DNA from: Ramazzottius varieornatus
Taxonomy: Eukaryota; Tardigrada; Eutardigrada; Parachela; Ramazzottiidae
Length of the DNA: 64,000 bases
Direction: 5' to 3'
NCBI GenBank assembly: GCA_001949185.1
Contig: BDGG01000003.1
Coordinates: 243,612-307,611 of the forward strand
The translations under genes were made by a program, and so were the position numbers. The notes beneath the pieces are model-generated. The model was not told the DNA's origin. It did no database searches and saw only the letters and a program-made list of their open reading frames with translations. Shown piece by piece: positions 33,534-46,943 of the stretch; the first letter of the stretch is position 1; every line of letters starts with the position of its first letter.

Positions 33534-34975
33534 ACACTTGCGATCGTACTTCTATTCTTCGGTGTTTCCATGATATTCTTCGGCCTTCTGGAGAAAATTT
33601 ATTTGTTTGTCCCGCCTTGCTCTCAAATATTTTTCAATCCGAATATTTTCAAGCTTTCCGAAGTGCTTTGTGCACGTGTTGTTTTTATGTTTTGGGTAGC
33701 TTGCTAAACTGCGTGCTTGAGCAACTCCGCAGTAGAGCCGTGCGGACGGTTACCGCGCCGTCAGAAATGGCGGCAGAGGTCTCCCTGATAAGTCAACGTG
33801 GTGATGTGGTTCGTCAACATGCCAGCTCGTCCCGCTTCAACACGGTCGCCACGAAGGCGCTTGGCTTTGTTACTATCAGCAGGGTGTTGTTTACGGGAGT
33901 CAACTTCTTCACTCGAGCCCCAAAAAACGGTGAGCAATCAAATTAACATCTCCGATCTCTCCGAAATGGCCAGCGCCTCCGACGTACCGATCTACGTACC
34001 ATAAGATCCAGTTTTTTAAGTCCAGATGTTACCGTACCAAAGCAGGCATCGGGATGTTCTGTCTGGATCAAGAATAGGAACTCAACAAAGAGAGGGTTGT
34101 CCATGGGACGGACAAGTCCAGGTATATTGCACTTGACGCTCCCGTTGGTATCACAATGGTGTATTCCTTGTGGAAAGCGTTTACCCTACTCCTTCCTGCA
34201 CCGGTACATCAACAAAGTTCCGGCCACCGGTGCCCTGACGGATCAGGGGTTACAGCACTGTTGAACGTCGTGGATTAAAGGCATGCGAATTCGACGTGCA
34301 GCCAAGAAAGGAACGCTCATCCAAGACGCATCTGTTGTTCAAGCGTACCCCCTCAGAAAGTATTGTCACTCGCACAGACCACTACAGACCATACAGTACG
34401 AAATCCTGAGCATTCTAGTGATTCTTCTATGCCTGTTGGAGTTGCAAGACTTGAACAAACGACCAGGAAGAACGTGGGAAAGAATCACGATAACTCTATG
34501 CTTCTTATCCGCCCTTTCGAAGCATACACTCTGCTTTGTTGAAAGGCTAAAACCTCTCGACTGTTCAGCCTGTCTTTTCCGAGTTGTTCCACGTAAACTA
34601 CAATATTCTTTCTGTTTCATCACCATTCATGTCAGATTTGTTTGACGGACGGTAAAAATTGCACATCTTATCGTAAATTCTCGCTATACGTCAGCCATCA
34701 CATCAGCGTCGCTGTCACGACAGCGAAGGAAAAAGTCTAAAACAGAATCGACCAAAAGCCCTAGCCCTCAAACCAAAACCCCAAAAACGCAGAGCGTCTA
34801 CGCAAAGCACGAATACAGCAAAGACAGAAATCCCTCAAATCAATACCAGACAATAACGGCTCCTCCTTCTAAACCGACAACTTCTCTTCCGTTACCAACA
34901 AGATTCAATCAAACGAGCATCTTAACCAGCACTACAACCAAGACTCAACCAGCTTCACAGCAGAACTGTCTTTTC
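33534..34975. other. Interval downstream of HCF-1
   Basis: No supportable exon on either strand. ORFs at 33798-34004 and 34283-34645 lack domain features. Confidence 0.45.
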
Positions 34976-37900
34976 CTATTTCGGCAGCGAATCTGTGAAA
35001 GAAAAATATTTATCAGCAGTTCTCCGAAATGTTTCGACCAAGGGAATACTTTCTCACCTTGAAGCCATCTGACTTGCGTAGCCGGTCCATATCCCTTCTC
35101 GTTCTTGGCGGCAATGCGAAAGATGATGGCCGGTTTCTGGCCGTTGATGTCGTAGTAGGCGAAGCGCAGGCTCTCGTGAGTGATGGTGCAGGTCGGTGTT
35201 GGATTATCGTACACTTTGACGAAAGACAACTGATTGGTGGGAATGGGCACATCAGCCCGAGCGTTATTCGGCTTCGTTGCCAGATAGACTGCATACTCTT
35301 GGATATTGTCCCCGTGGTTGGTCGGCGGCTCCCATGTCAGCAAAGCTCCTTCCGGACACTGCAAACAAGCAAGGCATCACCCATTACCTGCCATGATATG
35401 ACCCACGACACACTATACACGTACATGTCATATTACACATCACACATTATACAGCTGTGTCAAACCAAGGGTTTTGCCGCTTTGGTGAAAATACGACCGA
35501 CATGTCACACGACATAACCAGACCACCTTACAGAAGCCATATCACATGACATGACAACATATTATCCTTTCTACAGTGTGAATGGGGGACATCGAGTTTC
35601 TTCTCGATGATCCAGAAGAAACTCAATAGGGTTATGTTTTGCTGGGTGAGTTTGTTTTTCGATGGGAACGGAAAACGCGACATGAGTTGCCTACTTTGGT
35701 GATTTTGATGTTGGAAGGTGCGCCAGGGAAGCCGGGCAAACACGTCTTGAAGGCGGACATTTCGCTCCAGGCGCCTCGGCCACATGAGTTGATTCCAGCC
35801 ACCCGGAACTTGTAGGCTGTCCCAGGCTGCAACGGCATCAGTTTCGAAGCCACAGGAAGTCCATTCGAAGAGTCTGCCGGAGAAGCTGGTTTCGAAGTAT
35901 CTAAACTAGCCGCACCCTCCTGAAAAAGACAGACGTGAAAACACATTTCACCTGGAAATTCTTGAAAATATTCCGTCAAAATTAGAAAAGAATGTTGAAA
36001 TGTACCTGAGACTGGGAGGCAGCGCTTTCAGGTTCAGCAGCAAGAACGTTCGGGTTGGTCGTGGCGATCATGTAGTGTGTGACAGGAGCAGTGGCGTCAT
36101 TGAAGATGCCCACAGTGTACCATTGCTTGAAGACTGGCGTCACTTCTTCCGTACCGATTCCGCTGGACTTGGGACGGTCCTTGGGTTGTACTACACTTCC
36201 CGCTCGACTTAGAGGGGCTGCTGCAGTCGACAACGGACTGGCAGGAACACTGTCCGACGCTGATAACAGAAAGACGAAAAATCATGCAAGATTGACGTAT
36301 CGCTGGGTTGAGTGGCGCACGTCTCGTTATACTAGCTGGAAACGTGCGCCGCTTGGACTAACAATCTTGTACGTGTTGTTTGCCGGCGTCCCATTTGTTA
36401 CAATTTGAAGAATCGCAAACTTCAACATCAAGCTTGATATTTCAAAAGAATAATCAAGTTTCAGACAGGTGAAACAGAAAGATACTTACAAGCGTTGACA
36501 GCGCCGGAAGAAGCGCCGATACCGCCTTCTTCCGTCTTGACAGGAGCAGGCTGGGACGCCGCTGGTTCATCTTTGTTTTCCGTCAAAGCACTGTTCGTCT
36601 GCTCGGATTTCGCTTCTTCCGAACCAATATTAACAGGCGCAGGTGCGTTCGGGTCTGCTGGCATGGATGAGATCGTTGGGATGGTCACCTTGGCTGGTGC
36701 AGACAGTAACGGAACTGAGACAGGACGTGTGAGCCCCGAGACTTGAAGCGGGCCTTTCGCACCCACGGATGTCGCCAAACCTATAAAATGGAAGTGGGCA
36801 AGTGAGATATGAGAACGAACGATTGAAGGGTCGTAGATGAAGCAAGGAAACGCGCTAGCCAGAAGCCTGCATACAAGGAATCAGACGTTTTGTACTGCGA
36901 ATCGTATGCAGGTGCACAAGTTGAGGCGTAAATCCAGCCTCATGAATCCAAATACAAGTTATTGGAGCCTGACTGTGCGTGCACGTATTCAGGTGACTGA
37001 TTCACTGGACAGAACGATTTTTCGTATTTACCTGTTGCTTGTTGCGGAAGAAGTTTGACAACGGTGCTAGTACCGAGTGGGATCGGTGCCCCAGGTGTCA
37101 GCTGCAGCGCCTGACCACCCTTGTTCATCAACGTGACATACTGCGGTCCTCCTGCCGTGGGTTTACTGACAGCCACGCTCAGCTTGTTGCTAGTAGCTAC
37201 TGTGGCAGTCGAAGTCGCTCCTGCCGCCGTCGGCGCGATGGCGCCTCCAGCTCGCGGGCTGGCTGCTGCGGAAGCGGGGGTGGGGGTAGACTCGTAAACT
37301 TGAATTTGCAGATGGTAACTGTCCGCTGAAAAATTAGAAAACCAGTCAGGAACCTGCATACAGCACACGATACCATCTTCACAACGAATAGGTACGCAGG
37401 TGCATGAAACGCATAAAGCGAGTTCACGCTAATTTCTAACAAACTGAAAAAATATTACTCTTGTCCGCATGTTACTCATAACTGTTCAGTAAACTTACCA
37501 GTGACGGCGGGAGTCCAGTGAACGTCCAGCGAGGTTGTGGAGGCTCGTAGAAGCTGAACTTTGCCAGGTGCGGCAGGTTTAGCCGTCTCCAGAAACCACA
37601 TGTCGCTGCAGCAAATCTGCAAAAAGCAAAACATTCGTAAGTTTTCGTCCGAAATAGTTTCCCGAAAACTAAATACCTGTGAATTGCTATTTACGCTGGT
37701 CTGCTTCTTGTAACCGTCTCTCCCCGACCAAATGTACATACGATTGTGCACCATCGCTGCACAATGGCCAGCACGAGGTTCTGGGACCGTCAACGCCGAC
37801 TTATCGTCCTCGTTGCTGCTTTCAAACTGATACGATTCCCAGTTCACCTTCCCTGCAACAGAAATCTTTAGAACTCAGCCAGCACACAGCAAGTACGGCA

Positions 37901-39866
37901 TCTGCAAGCACGAGTATGTTCGCAAGTGCTTGCAAACAAAGGGAGATGACAGCCTACAGACCGGAAAATATGTCTTCCCTATGTTTGACTGTATGCAGGT
38001 ACCTGAAGTCTCACCTGAGCCAAGATCGAGGACTCCCAGGCTGTTTGTGCATTTCCATTCCTTCTGGAGGCTGGTCAAACTAAGGTTCGGGTCTCCTAGG
38101 GGTTGTGGTTGCGTTTCCGCGAACAAGGGCCCAAGTGTACCAGTCATGTTAATGCCTGCTAGTGCAGAGACATCGACGGGGGGTTTCTTTAAGTTGTCTC
38201 GCGGAACCCAGCCTCCAAAGATGAACATCTTATTCGAACCCACCACGGCTGAATGGAGACTGCGAGGCTCGGGAGGGATACCGGACACCATGGGCTTCGA
38301 CCACGTCATCGTCTCTGGAAAGAAAAAAGTAAGCATGAATTACTTGACAATGTCTTGGAATATTCTACCGTAATTTGGTTCGCCTGAAAATCATTCCCAG
38401 CCCATTTCCGGATTATTACATCGAACTGTTTTTTTCTCCGGAACCTGTCAAGGGTACAAATAATGACTGAGGTTATTGAGCGATGAGACAATATTTACCG
38501 AGATCCAGAAACCAGAGATCGCCCAGCCTGGTTCCCATCATTCCGCCATACAGCACCAAGAAATCTTTCTGGTCAGGGGTCCCTTCACTCTTTCTCCAGT
38601 GTACCGTTGTATGGGATTCTCTCGGTCCCGGTGAAGTTCCCACCGTCTCCGGAAGCTCCCACTGGTGGGGATTCTTCGAGACATCCAAAACGTAGAGATC
38701 GTTCAGATATCGGAACGGCATGTACCTGCATACATCAATCAAGGCTCATCAAGCAAAGCAATCAAGCGAAAGCAAACGCTTACCGTGCTGAATGAGCTTT
38801 TGGATCGGGTGCTGCGTTGCAGAGTCCTCCGAACAGGTAGATCTTCTTGTTCACGAGGGTGAAACTGTGACCAAGACGTGCACACGGAGGTGGACCGTTG
38901 CGCGGAGCCTTCGGTCGAAGCTTCTTCCACTCCCACTTGGTAGCCTGCAGCTCGTAGAGATCGCTGGAGTATTTGCCATACTCCAGCATGCCACCATGGA
39001 CTAACAGCCGCGTATTCTCCACCACGAAGCCGAACGCTACGACAAAACTTGCAGTCTTCCCTTCTCTAGCGGACATCATTTTCCACTCACCTGCACATCC
39101 TGGAGGAACGTCGCCTTTGCACTGTGGAACAAACCAAGCGTTTTGCGCTGCAAAGAAACGAACACAACTGGTTAGATCAATCAAGCAAGCCAATCAACCG
39201 ACAAGGCCGTGCCAAACAGTGCATCAGGCTGTCAGCTGTTTGACTGTGTTTTCCCAGTTAGCTGACCACGACGATTTGTGCATGAGCGCCCGCAATACGA
39301 TACCGCCGCGCCACCCCTCGGCTTGCATGCTATACATGACGTCACAGCCGCACTGCAAGGGCTACCGCACGCAACGTAAGAAACCTGACGTAATGTCGGT
39401 AGCGAATACGTCACCAGGTGGTGCCACCGTTTGCGGTTGCGCGCACGCAGAACAAAATGGCTGCTAGCCGGCACTTGTTCTGGCTCCACATTTCGCGGCT
39501 TCACGGAGCTGCTTTTCCGTGCGAGACAAAAATAAAAAAAGCTGACATGTTGATTCAACCGAGCAGACGTTACATCATGCCATCATGGAGGCGCTTTTAA
39601 GTAGAGCTGGCAGCACCCCACTACGTAGCAGGAGTCTACTTTCGGTGAGGACACCGAGAAAGGAACACCGAGAACTTACTGGTGTTGAAGACATGTAGTT
39701 CATCGATGATTCCTTCGTTTCCTCCACCAAACACTATGATAAGCTCCTTAATTTGCACCGCACGATGTCCATGTCGCGGCTTGGGCAATGAGTCGGGATT
39801 GGCTGCCCCCGTATCGTTGGTTTTCCTCCACTTGTACGGGCAAAGTGCAGCCACATTCTCCGCCAT
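34976..39866 (-). CDS. HCFC1: Host cell factor 1 (HCF-1), kelch-propeller chromatin cofactor
   Basis: Thirteen exons give 899 aa in phase: 39680-39866, 39091-39147, 38784-39036, 38499-38725, 38015-38314, 37677-37852, 37499-37616, 37032-37325, 36490-36780, 36006-36259, 35695-35919, 35058-35358, 34976-34992. The start at 39866 leads into kelch blades ([77 protein letters not shown]), together about 1-410. A first Fn3 half follows, then a Ser/Thr/Ala/Pro-rich linker of about 200 residues, then Fn3 repeats ending [15 protein letters not shown]-1 tethers SET1/MLL, Sin3 and OGT to promoters. The 20-26-residue cleavage repeats of vertebrate HCF-1 are absent and the protein is short. The exon ending at 38015 has an alternative donor 12 nt downstream, at 38003. 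Confidence 0.95.
36310..36357. repeat. Intronic palindrome family 1, copy C (HCF-1 intron)
   Basis: GAGTGGCGCACGT pairs with ACGTGCGCCGCTT around ACTAGCTGG. It lies in the intron 36260-36489. Confidence 0.7.
36867..36914. repeat. Intronic palindrome family 2, HCF-1 intron
   Basis: CCTGCATAC pairs with GTATGCAGG across about 30 nt, in the intron 36781-37031. Confidence 0.6.
37352..37403. repeat. Intronic palindrome family 2, second HCF-1 intron
   Basis: ACCTGCATAC pairs imperfectly with GGTACGCAGGT, in the intron 37326-37498. Confidence 0.55.
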
Positions 39867-40289
39867 CGAGGATTTTGCAAATGGTCGTCAGAACAAAAGT
39901 CAGGACAAACTTTGCTCCAGGAGACAACCACGGAGAACGTTAAGTCAAACTGTTGGACTTCGTGGTGAAGTAAGTCAGGCCGTTTGACTTTTATGGTCTT
40001 TTAGGCTGCTCAATCAAACTATTTGATTGTTCGTACAAAATGTCATTCAGGCGCCGTTCCGCTTGGAACTGACGCTCCGTTTGCGTTCCGTCGCATGATT
40101 TCATAGCGGAATACGTGATACTGTACGGCTCACCACAAGATGTGCATCACGTGCAGTTCCAGTTCGCGACCTCGCACTGTCCATTGCGTCAATTCCTTGT
40201 TTTCCAGTGAATCTGCGATAATATTCCATGCTCTTTCATTCCATGTCCCTGCTGATGCTGATCTGATAGGAAAATCTTCACCAGGAAAC
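39867..40289. promoter_or_regulatory. Bidirectional spacer between HCF-1 and the unrecognised gene
   Basis: The start codons of the two divergent genes are 423 bp apart, so both promoters must lie here or in 5' UTRs overlapping it. No TATA box was seen. GTCAAACTGTTGGACTT and a nearby GTCAGGCCGTTTGACTT form a diverged repeat, and AATCAAACTATTTGATTG (40013-40030) is an imperfect palindrome. Confidence 0.4.
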
Positions 40290-41551
40290 ATGTCCGCGTT
40301 GAGAGAGCTGTATCCTGTCAACCCCCGTGTCCCACAAAGCATCAGAGAATCCAGCGAAGCACCATCTTCATCTGCTCGTCATCACAAGAGAGACGACAGC
40401 ATCATCTCGAATCTCAACATCAACATCACCAGCACCTCCACAGTTTCTTCTTCCAACTTTAAAGTCAAACAGAAACAGCATAGAGAGTTCCACAAGGCCA
40501 TCAGTAAAGCAGAAGCGTCGCTGAATCTCGCCGCCCGTGTATTGAGCGATCTGGAAAATGCCTCCACTCAGAATACCCTGACGCGCGCAGTTGATCTTCT
40601 CGGTGATTCTCCTGATGCAACTTTCCAGAGCGAGAACGGAGCAGAAGGTTCCAGACCTATGATGGAGCTAATGGCCAGGATCGGACCTGCAGCGTGCCTT
40701 CCCATCATGCTCGGAATGCAGGAGAAAATCGGAGCCGCACTCCACAGTTACAAGTACGTACTTGTTGTTTCCATCGTTCATGACGTCACCTGGGTTGGCA
40801 TCGTGTGCAACAGGTGCTGGTCACGTTCCAGCTTATCGTGACGTCGTGGACGAGTATCCACAAGATCTGTCTCCGCACAGCCCTAAGGCGGCCAAGTTGC
40901 AGGAGGCGGCCGTGTCCAGAACGGCCTTGCGTTGTGTCTGGCAGAGCCTCGTCAAAATTTGTTGTATACTGGAGTTGAGTCTGTTGTCGGTGCTTTTTCC
41001 AGCACGTACCTCCTCGCGTTGGAGCAGTTACTGGAAGACGCCTGCGCGTCAGAAGAAGACGGCGGCCTGCTGGAGCCGGAACTTTCAACCATCTACAGCC
41101 ATTTAGAAACTACGCTGAACGATGTTCGCGTGCTCCGCCATCAGAAAGACTGCCTGGATAAAGCTGTGGACCTTTTACAACAATATGCCGAAGCTGGCGG
41201 CGTAGAAGTCTCATTGACAGACAGTGTGGAGAACTTTCGTGCTCGAGAGGTGCTGTTTGGTATGCCTACCGTGGAACCTGGAGTAACCGTGAAGAAGCCA
41301 ATGGACAAGAAAATCGAACAACGCGTTGAACGATGGCAAGATCTTTTAAAATCCCGAAGTATTCCAAGCACGATTTTTTCTCAAGCTCGTACATTGAAGT
41401 CTCTTCAATTTTGTAGACGTCGGTCGACCAGTAGAAGGCTCGACGCAGTTCCGCGGGTTGGAATATGGGCAGAACTCTCAAGTGGACGGTTTTCCTGATG
41501 ACGAGTCGATGGCTTCCGACGGTGAGGCGGGACAGAGTCTGGAACTTTAAC
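40290..41551 (+). CDS. Unrecognised protein, helical with acidic C-terminus
   Basis: The first exon, 40290-40753, starts MSALRELYPVNPRVPQSIRE. Its later part is helix-rich (SKAEASLNLAARVLSDLENA, then IGPAACLPIMLGMQEKIGAA). A second block (GHVPAYRDVVDEYPQ, then SPHSPKAAKLQEAAVSR) and a third (about 41000-41351: STYLLALEQLLEDACASEED, then LNDVRVLRHQKDCLDKAVDL) are clearly coding. The third joins in phase to the last exon, ending at the TAA 41549-41551 (DDESMASDGEAGQSLEL). I could not find splice sites with matching phase for both junctions around the second block, so its edges (roughly 40807-40970) are uncertain. No domain was recognised; predicted helices suggest a scaffold or complex subunit, but that is only a guess. 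Confidence 0.65.
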
Positions 41552-42155
41552 ATCTAAGACTCTTGCACTCTCGGGAAGTTTGACGAGCCTTTGATTCATT
41601 TCTGAATAGCAAACTCCTCCGCCAAGTCTCTTTTCCAACAGTTAATTATCTTTGCATTCTTCGCCCTGTTCACCGTTTGATTTGCTGCGAGGTGCTTACT
41701 CTAGTGAACCTACCGGAACATTAAACAGGTGGTTTTAACTGAAAACAGATCTAAGAAAAGTGCTCGCTATGCATCTGTTGCGCAGCATTAAGAACCTTGA
41801 TCTGTACAGCATCCCTTTCTTCGCGTACATTCTCACGCATCAAACCGATGCATATTATTCATGCCAACAGGAGAACAACACTGAGACCAGGTCGATTACG
41901 ATACGCACGCAGTACTGTAACTCAGACTAGCCACAACCGCGCCCAGGTCAAAATCATTAAAAACATACTGTACCACAGAATGCTGGAGGAAAGGCGACCG
42001 CCATTCCAATGTTCGAACTACGTCTTAAACTCTACAAAGTAATCACACATGCATCGCCCTTCTGAAAATGGTCGGCTTTCACTAAAACTCTTAACTGCAG
42101 AAACTAATTGCGAAAGCTCAATGTGTCAAAAAGAAAGATTTTTTACGCATGACCA
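41552..42155. other. Convergent spacer between the unrecognised gene and the SLC6 gene
   Basis: About 600 bp, presumably the 3' UTRs of two convergent genes. No repeat or ORF of note. Confidence 0.4.
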
Positions 42156-45100
42156 CTAATGAGAAGCGTGAAAGAGCGGGCGATAAATGTTCAAATATTG
42201 CCCGTGAGGCTGTTCGTGGCCGCTCCTCCTGACGTCGTTCTCAAAGTCGAAGCTGGCGACAGAGTTTTCCGGTCTCATGAATGTCGTCGTCGAAGTGGAG
42301 GTGCTAAAGCCTGTATTGACCATGCTAGGGTCCACATCTAGCTTCTTCAGACCTAATTTTCTGACAAGCGCCACGAAGATGATCGGAATGATACCGGCGA
42401 AAATTAGCGTAACGCAGACGACTTGCGCCCAGATTGGATAATCCAATGTATGCGTTGATGCCTAAAATCCAATACACACACTATCGTAGTGAAATGCAGG
42501 AAGTCTCCAAAAATTCTGTTAAATTTCTTCCATGCGAGTTGCGAAGATTTTCAGTCCAGCGTACTGTTTTCCGAACAAACTGGTTTTCAAACTTTTGAGG
42601 CGCTCACATCAATTGATAATGATTGGACTTACGGTGTCGATATCGTACGCGGAATAGTTGATGCCATTTTTCACCCGCATGACGATAGACGCCGCAAGTA
42701 CCAGGACGATGACGGCGGGTGCAAGGAATTTCAGCGTTATGGACCAATAAAGGCTGAGAGTTTGACCTGTCATTTCTTTCACGTCCGCTGCGAACCTACC
42801 GGCAAAAGCTTCTTGTCACGAAACTCCGTTGAAAATGGACAGCTTCGTTCCATTTGTTACCTTGCATATCCGTAAATCCAGCACACGGCTATCATTTCCA
42901 GCAGGGCGATGACCATCAAAGAAAATGTACCGACGAATGTGTCGAACATTCCGATCCAGTAAAGTCCGGATTTGGTGACGAAGAGAAGTCCGATGATGAA
43001 CGAACCTGCACAAATTATCGCTGAAAGAGAAAACCATATTGCAGAAGGAAAACAGATAACATGCTTGTTAGGGTTCGAAAGGGTAATAATAGATTATCGG
43101 GTAAACCTGAGAGGACTTGTTTCTTCAGCCAAGGAAACAGCTTCAAGTCGAATATGCTAGTCTGTATGCCAGCCAGGTTGCCGAACATGGAACCCATGCC
43201 CAAGGCCAGCAGCATGGTGAAGAAAAGGATGGACCAGATAGGCGCCCAGGGGAGTTCGACGATGGCTTGAGTGAAGACGATGAACGCCAACCCGGTTCCT
43301 TCCGCTGCCTGAAAACCAAGTTTAACATTGCGTTTCTTGGAAAGGTGGAAGCTTGAAGGTGATGGGTTTGCTATTGTACCTCGGTCATTAATTTTGGTAG
43401 ACTGCAGCTACTGTTGGTAAAAGTGCCGTTGGGCAGATGAAACAAGGAAGGATTCTTAGTCAGCATGGCGTGATAGTTGACGCAGTGTTCGGGAGTATCC
43501 GTGGCGTAAGTCAGTTCTGCCGGAGTCAACTTCAATATCGGTGCGAGTTCCCGGATCTCTCTATACGATAGAATCAGTCGATCTTATGTCACAGAAAGGA
43601 ACAGAAAATTACCTGCATAAAGAGTCGTATACATCAAAGAACATCGACGAACCCGAAACACTCATTTGATCATCATTATCATCGTGGAAAAGAACCAAGA
43701 AAAGTGAAGAAAAGCGAAGATTCCCACATAGTTAAAATGTCACTTGGCCAATTCTTAGACCGTAGAACGCATCAAGCCAAACCTTGACGACGTTAGCACA
43801 TTCAGGAACGGGGATAGAATTTTTGAACACCGATTATACTGAGAAGAAAAATGTACAGAGTCAGTTCGTACCTGCAGGCGCAGTTTTCCAGCTGGACGGT
43901 TGCTTTGAACCCCAAAATGGCAAAGACCACCACACTGGCGAAGATGGCCGTGAAGGCGTTCGTCAGGGACACGAAGACCGCATCCCTCGTGAATTTATTC
44001 TTGGTCGGGTTGTAAGAGCCGAAGGCGATCAGCGAGCCGAAGCCCAGCCCCAGCGAGTAGAAGATTTGAGTAGCGGCGTCCAGCCAGACAATCGGGTCTT
44101 TCAGCTTCTCCATCTGGGGTGTGAAGAGGAACCGAAGACCGTCCACTGCCCCACGCAGCGTCACGGCTCGACCCAGGAAAATAACTAGGACGACGTACGG
44201 AAAGCCCGCCGTGAAGTACATGATCTTTCCAGAGTTCTCGATACCCCGTGCCATGCAGACGAAAATGAGAATCCACGACACCGCCATGCAGCCGGCTAAT
44301 TTCCTTTGCATGCCGCCGAAGTCGTTGATGGAAGGTGTCACGTCCAGTGTCTCTCGAAACCTGTCGTGAAAGAATGAAAAGGTCAAAACAGGCTAGTCGA
44401 AAACAAAGTGATGATCCAAACTGATGAGATGAAAAGGGGAATTCTCTACCGACCAGAAGTAGGCGGTGGGTGAGCTGGCCACACATTCAGTCACCGGAAT
44501 CGTCGAGTTAGAGTACATGTCGACGGTGGAAGGGCAGTCGGACCATGGAAGTCGGGTTTGTAGGGAGGAGAAGAGGTAAAAGAAGCACCATGTGATGACG
44601 CCAGTGTAATAGATACCGACCAACAGTGACACCAGTGCGCATGATATTCCCAGTCCGCCGAGTAGCGGATGAATCTTGCTCCATACCCCGATGGAACCCA
44701 TGCGTAAGCGTTGACCAATACCCAACTCCAGGACGCAGAGTGGTATTCCCTACAGAGAGCAGAAGCCACAGTGTTCGTTTGAGCCAAGTATGGCATCGTG
44801 GAATGAGGTAAACATAGGAAAAGTGCAAAATCGCGCATACCTACCTCAACGAATAACATTATAAAGTACGGTATCAGGAATGCCCCTAAAGAAAAAATTA
44901 TCCAGATGATTTCGGTACGATTTTCTTGTGGCGAAACTTGCGATACGCACCGCCTCCATTTTGCTGGCATAGATATGGGAATCTCCACACATTTCCTAAT
45001 CCTGTAAATCCAGTACGACTATGAATGATTTACGGCAAGGAAGAAGATTGTTGGTTGCCCACAACAGCAAGTGTTCATTTGCAACCAGGAAGTTGTGAAT

Positions 45101-45467
45101 AATGCGAGTGTGTTGACTAACCGACTGCATAAGCAACAACACTAAGGAGGAACTGGACCTTGCTCCCCCATCCCTGTCGTTCCTCTTCCGAGTCCGCTGA
45201 TGAAATACCTGCCAAGTCCAGTCCTCCTTCACTTTCATCAATGCCATCCAAAATAAAACTGGCCGGCTTATCCTCAGCCTCCTTCGCTTTATCGAAATTA
45301 TTCACAGCAGAGTTCCGCATGGTGGCGTATTTCCCCGCATCCAGACGCAGTGGGGTAATTTCCAAAGCTGAGCTCTCCATCTCAGCCAACATTTCTTTGG
45401 AGTTCCTCCTTAATTTTTCCATGTCTAATACGTTACCAAAAACATCCACTAAAATTCTCAACGACAT
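42156..45467 (-). CDS. SLC6 sodium-coupled amino-acid/neurotransmitter transporter, SLC6A15-20 type
   Basis: Eleven exons give 760 aa in phase: 45122-45467, 44951-45001, 44845-44885, 44454-44749, 43872-44360, 43613-43660, 43380-43560, 43107-43308, 42861-43020, 42633-42795, 42156-42461. After an acidic cytoplasmic N-terminus, TM1 reads [20 protein letters not shown], the sodium and substrate site of the family. [16 protein letters not shown] follows TM2. The large extracellular loop has [11 protein letters not shown], and a second glycosylation-type loop has NGTFTNSSC. The TM5-TM8 wording ([34 protein letters not shown]) fits the B0AT/NTT4 branch rather than monoamine or GABA carriers. The twelve-TM core ends near [14 protein letters not shown], followed by a 60-residue tail. 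The substrate is unknown; neutral amino acids are the family expectation. One very short exon (41 nt) encodes the core of TM2-adjacent sequence. Confidence 0.93.
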
Positions 45468-46943
45468 CCAGAAAAGTTACAGGAAGCTCGAAACTTCAAA
45501 GAAACAGTGATCTTTAATGTATATCCACGCCCATTCAAGACTCAACTGAAACACTACGTAACACACTGACCTTACCTTCTTATACCACCACCATCGACTT
45601 TCGGACAAATTCGTTCGAGTCTGGCGCAAACGATGTTCAAACGTCGTCATAAAGAATGAACGCGGAAGAGACAAATTAAGTTAAGGCTTATGCTTTGTGC
45701 CATCAAAGTTCAGGACCTAGAAAACAGAGGTGCCAAAAAAATGCGCCGGTGAACGATTTGGATCGGATTCAAGGTGCGAACTTTCACTCATTCACTCTCT
45801 CACTTACTCACTCACTCACAGTGTTGATCCGAGTACTTCCGATGGGATTTCCCTATAGGTGGGCAAACAACTAAGATTAATCATGTAAAGTGGTGCGGAG
45901 AAAAGTTTGCCGGGTGCGGGATGATGTAAGGGGAGCATTTAACTAGGTTAATTTCCGTTTGACGTGGTTGCATCTCACTGCGCACATCATTGCATCACGC
46001 CATCTAATTGGCCCAACTTTTTCCAACCCCGCAATTAAATGAAAACATCAAACTGCGCTTTATCTCACAGACACGATGAACAGCTCAACAAGGATGTAAA
46101 TCAGATCATTTTCATCAAGAAATAGTGTTCCCGGCCGAGTACACCGGATGCAATCTCAGGCAACGGCCTCAGTTGTATGACGCGGGACTCACCAGAAAAT
46201 TGGTTATGCGCCATTGATGTTGATCTCTTCACACTCCGTTGCCTCGTTTGGTTCCACAAGGATGCTTCTGTGTCTGGAAGAAAATAAAAGGCTAGAGGGC
46301 GGATTTCCTAATCACAGGAAGAACTTCGTGCCATTTTGTTTTTTGACCCGCAAGTTACCGTCATTTCCACTCCGTCTTCATTCTTCACATATATTCATTC
46401 CTGAAACTATTCTTCAAGTATCGTATCGCTTTTGCTGAACTCCGACATTAATATTTACTGTAGAACCCCCTTCCAAATTTCTTTCTCGTTTCCTTCATCG
46501 AAGGAAATCCGGCAAACTAAAATGAGCATATTTCGTGAGCCTCCATACAACGGGCCGCATCACTTGCGTTGCTCGAGCGTATGTAGGTGCGTGTAGCACG
46601 GGTAGTTTCTGTCTGCAGGCGCCGTAATTCAGAAAGAAACACATCGAAAATATTCTTCAACTTATACTCATGACTCATTCACCAAAGCACAACATCCTAA
46701 GAGGTTCTTCCTTCATACATAACAGATCAACAATGCAGTTTCCCCCGATAAGACTAAAGCACACACAATCAGCGGTAAAAGGTTTCATTAATCAGAATTC
46801 GGAACGAAAGCCTCTATAATTCCAAACTAAAGAACAAGAAATGCTGAGAAATGGTATTTATGAAGCAGAAAGAGCTGCATAGTTCAAGGATGAAGAGACT
46901 GGTCTGGCGAAAGAGACAGAAAAAGGAATTCAAACTGTACCGA
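45468..46943. other. Spacer between the SLC6 start and the ALIX stop
   Basis: About 1.5 kb without exons. It contains a (TCAC)n-type simple repeat at 45782-45822. At 46560-46600 there is a stretch with GCGTATGTAGGTGCGTGTAG resembling one arm of palindrome family 2. Confidence 0.4.
45782..45822. repeat. Imperfect (TCAC)n simple repeat
   Basis: Imperfect tandem TCAC/TCAT units over about 40 bp. Confidence 0.75.

Noticed and set aside
38780-39467. Plus-strand ORFs opposite the HCF-1 exons
   Set aside because: They are antisense shadows of the kelch exons, whose phases and motifs are unambiguous.
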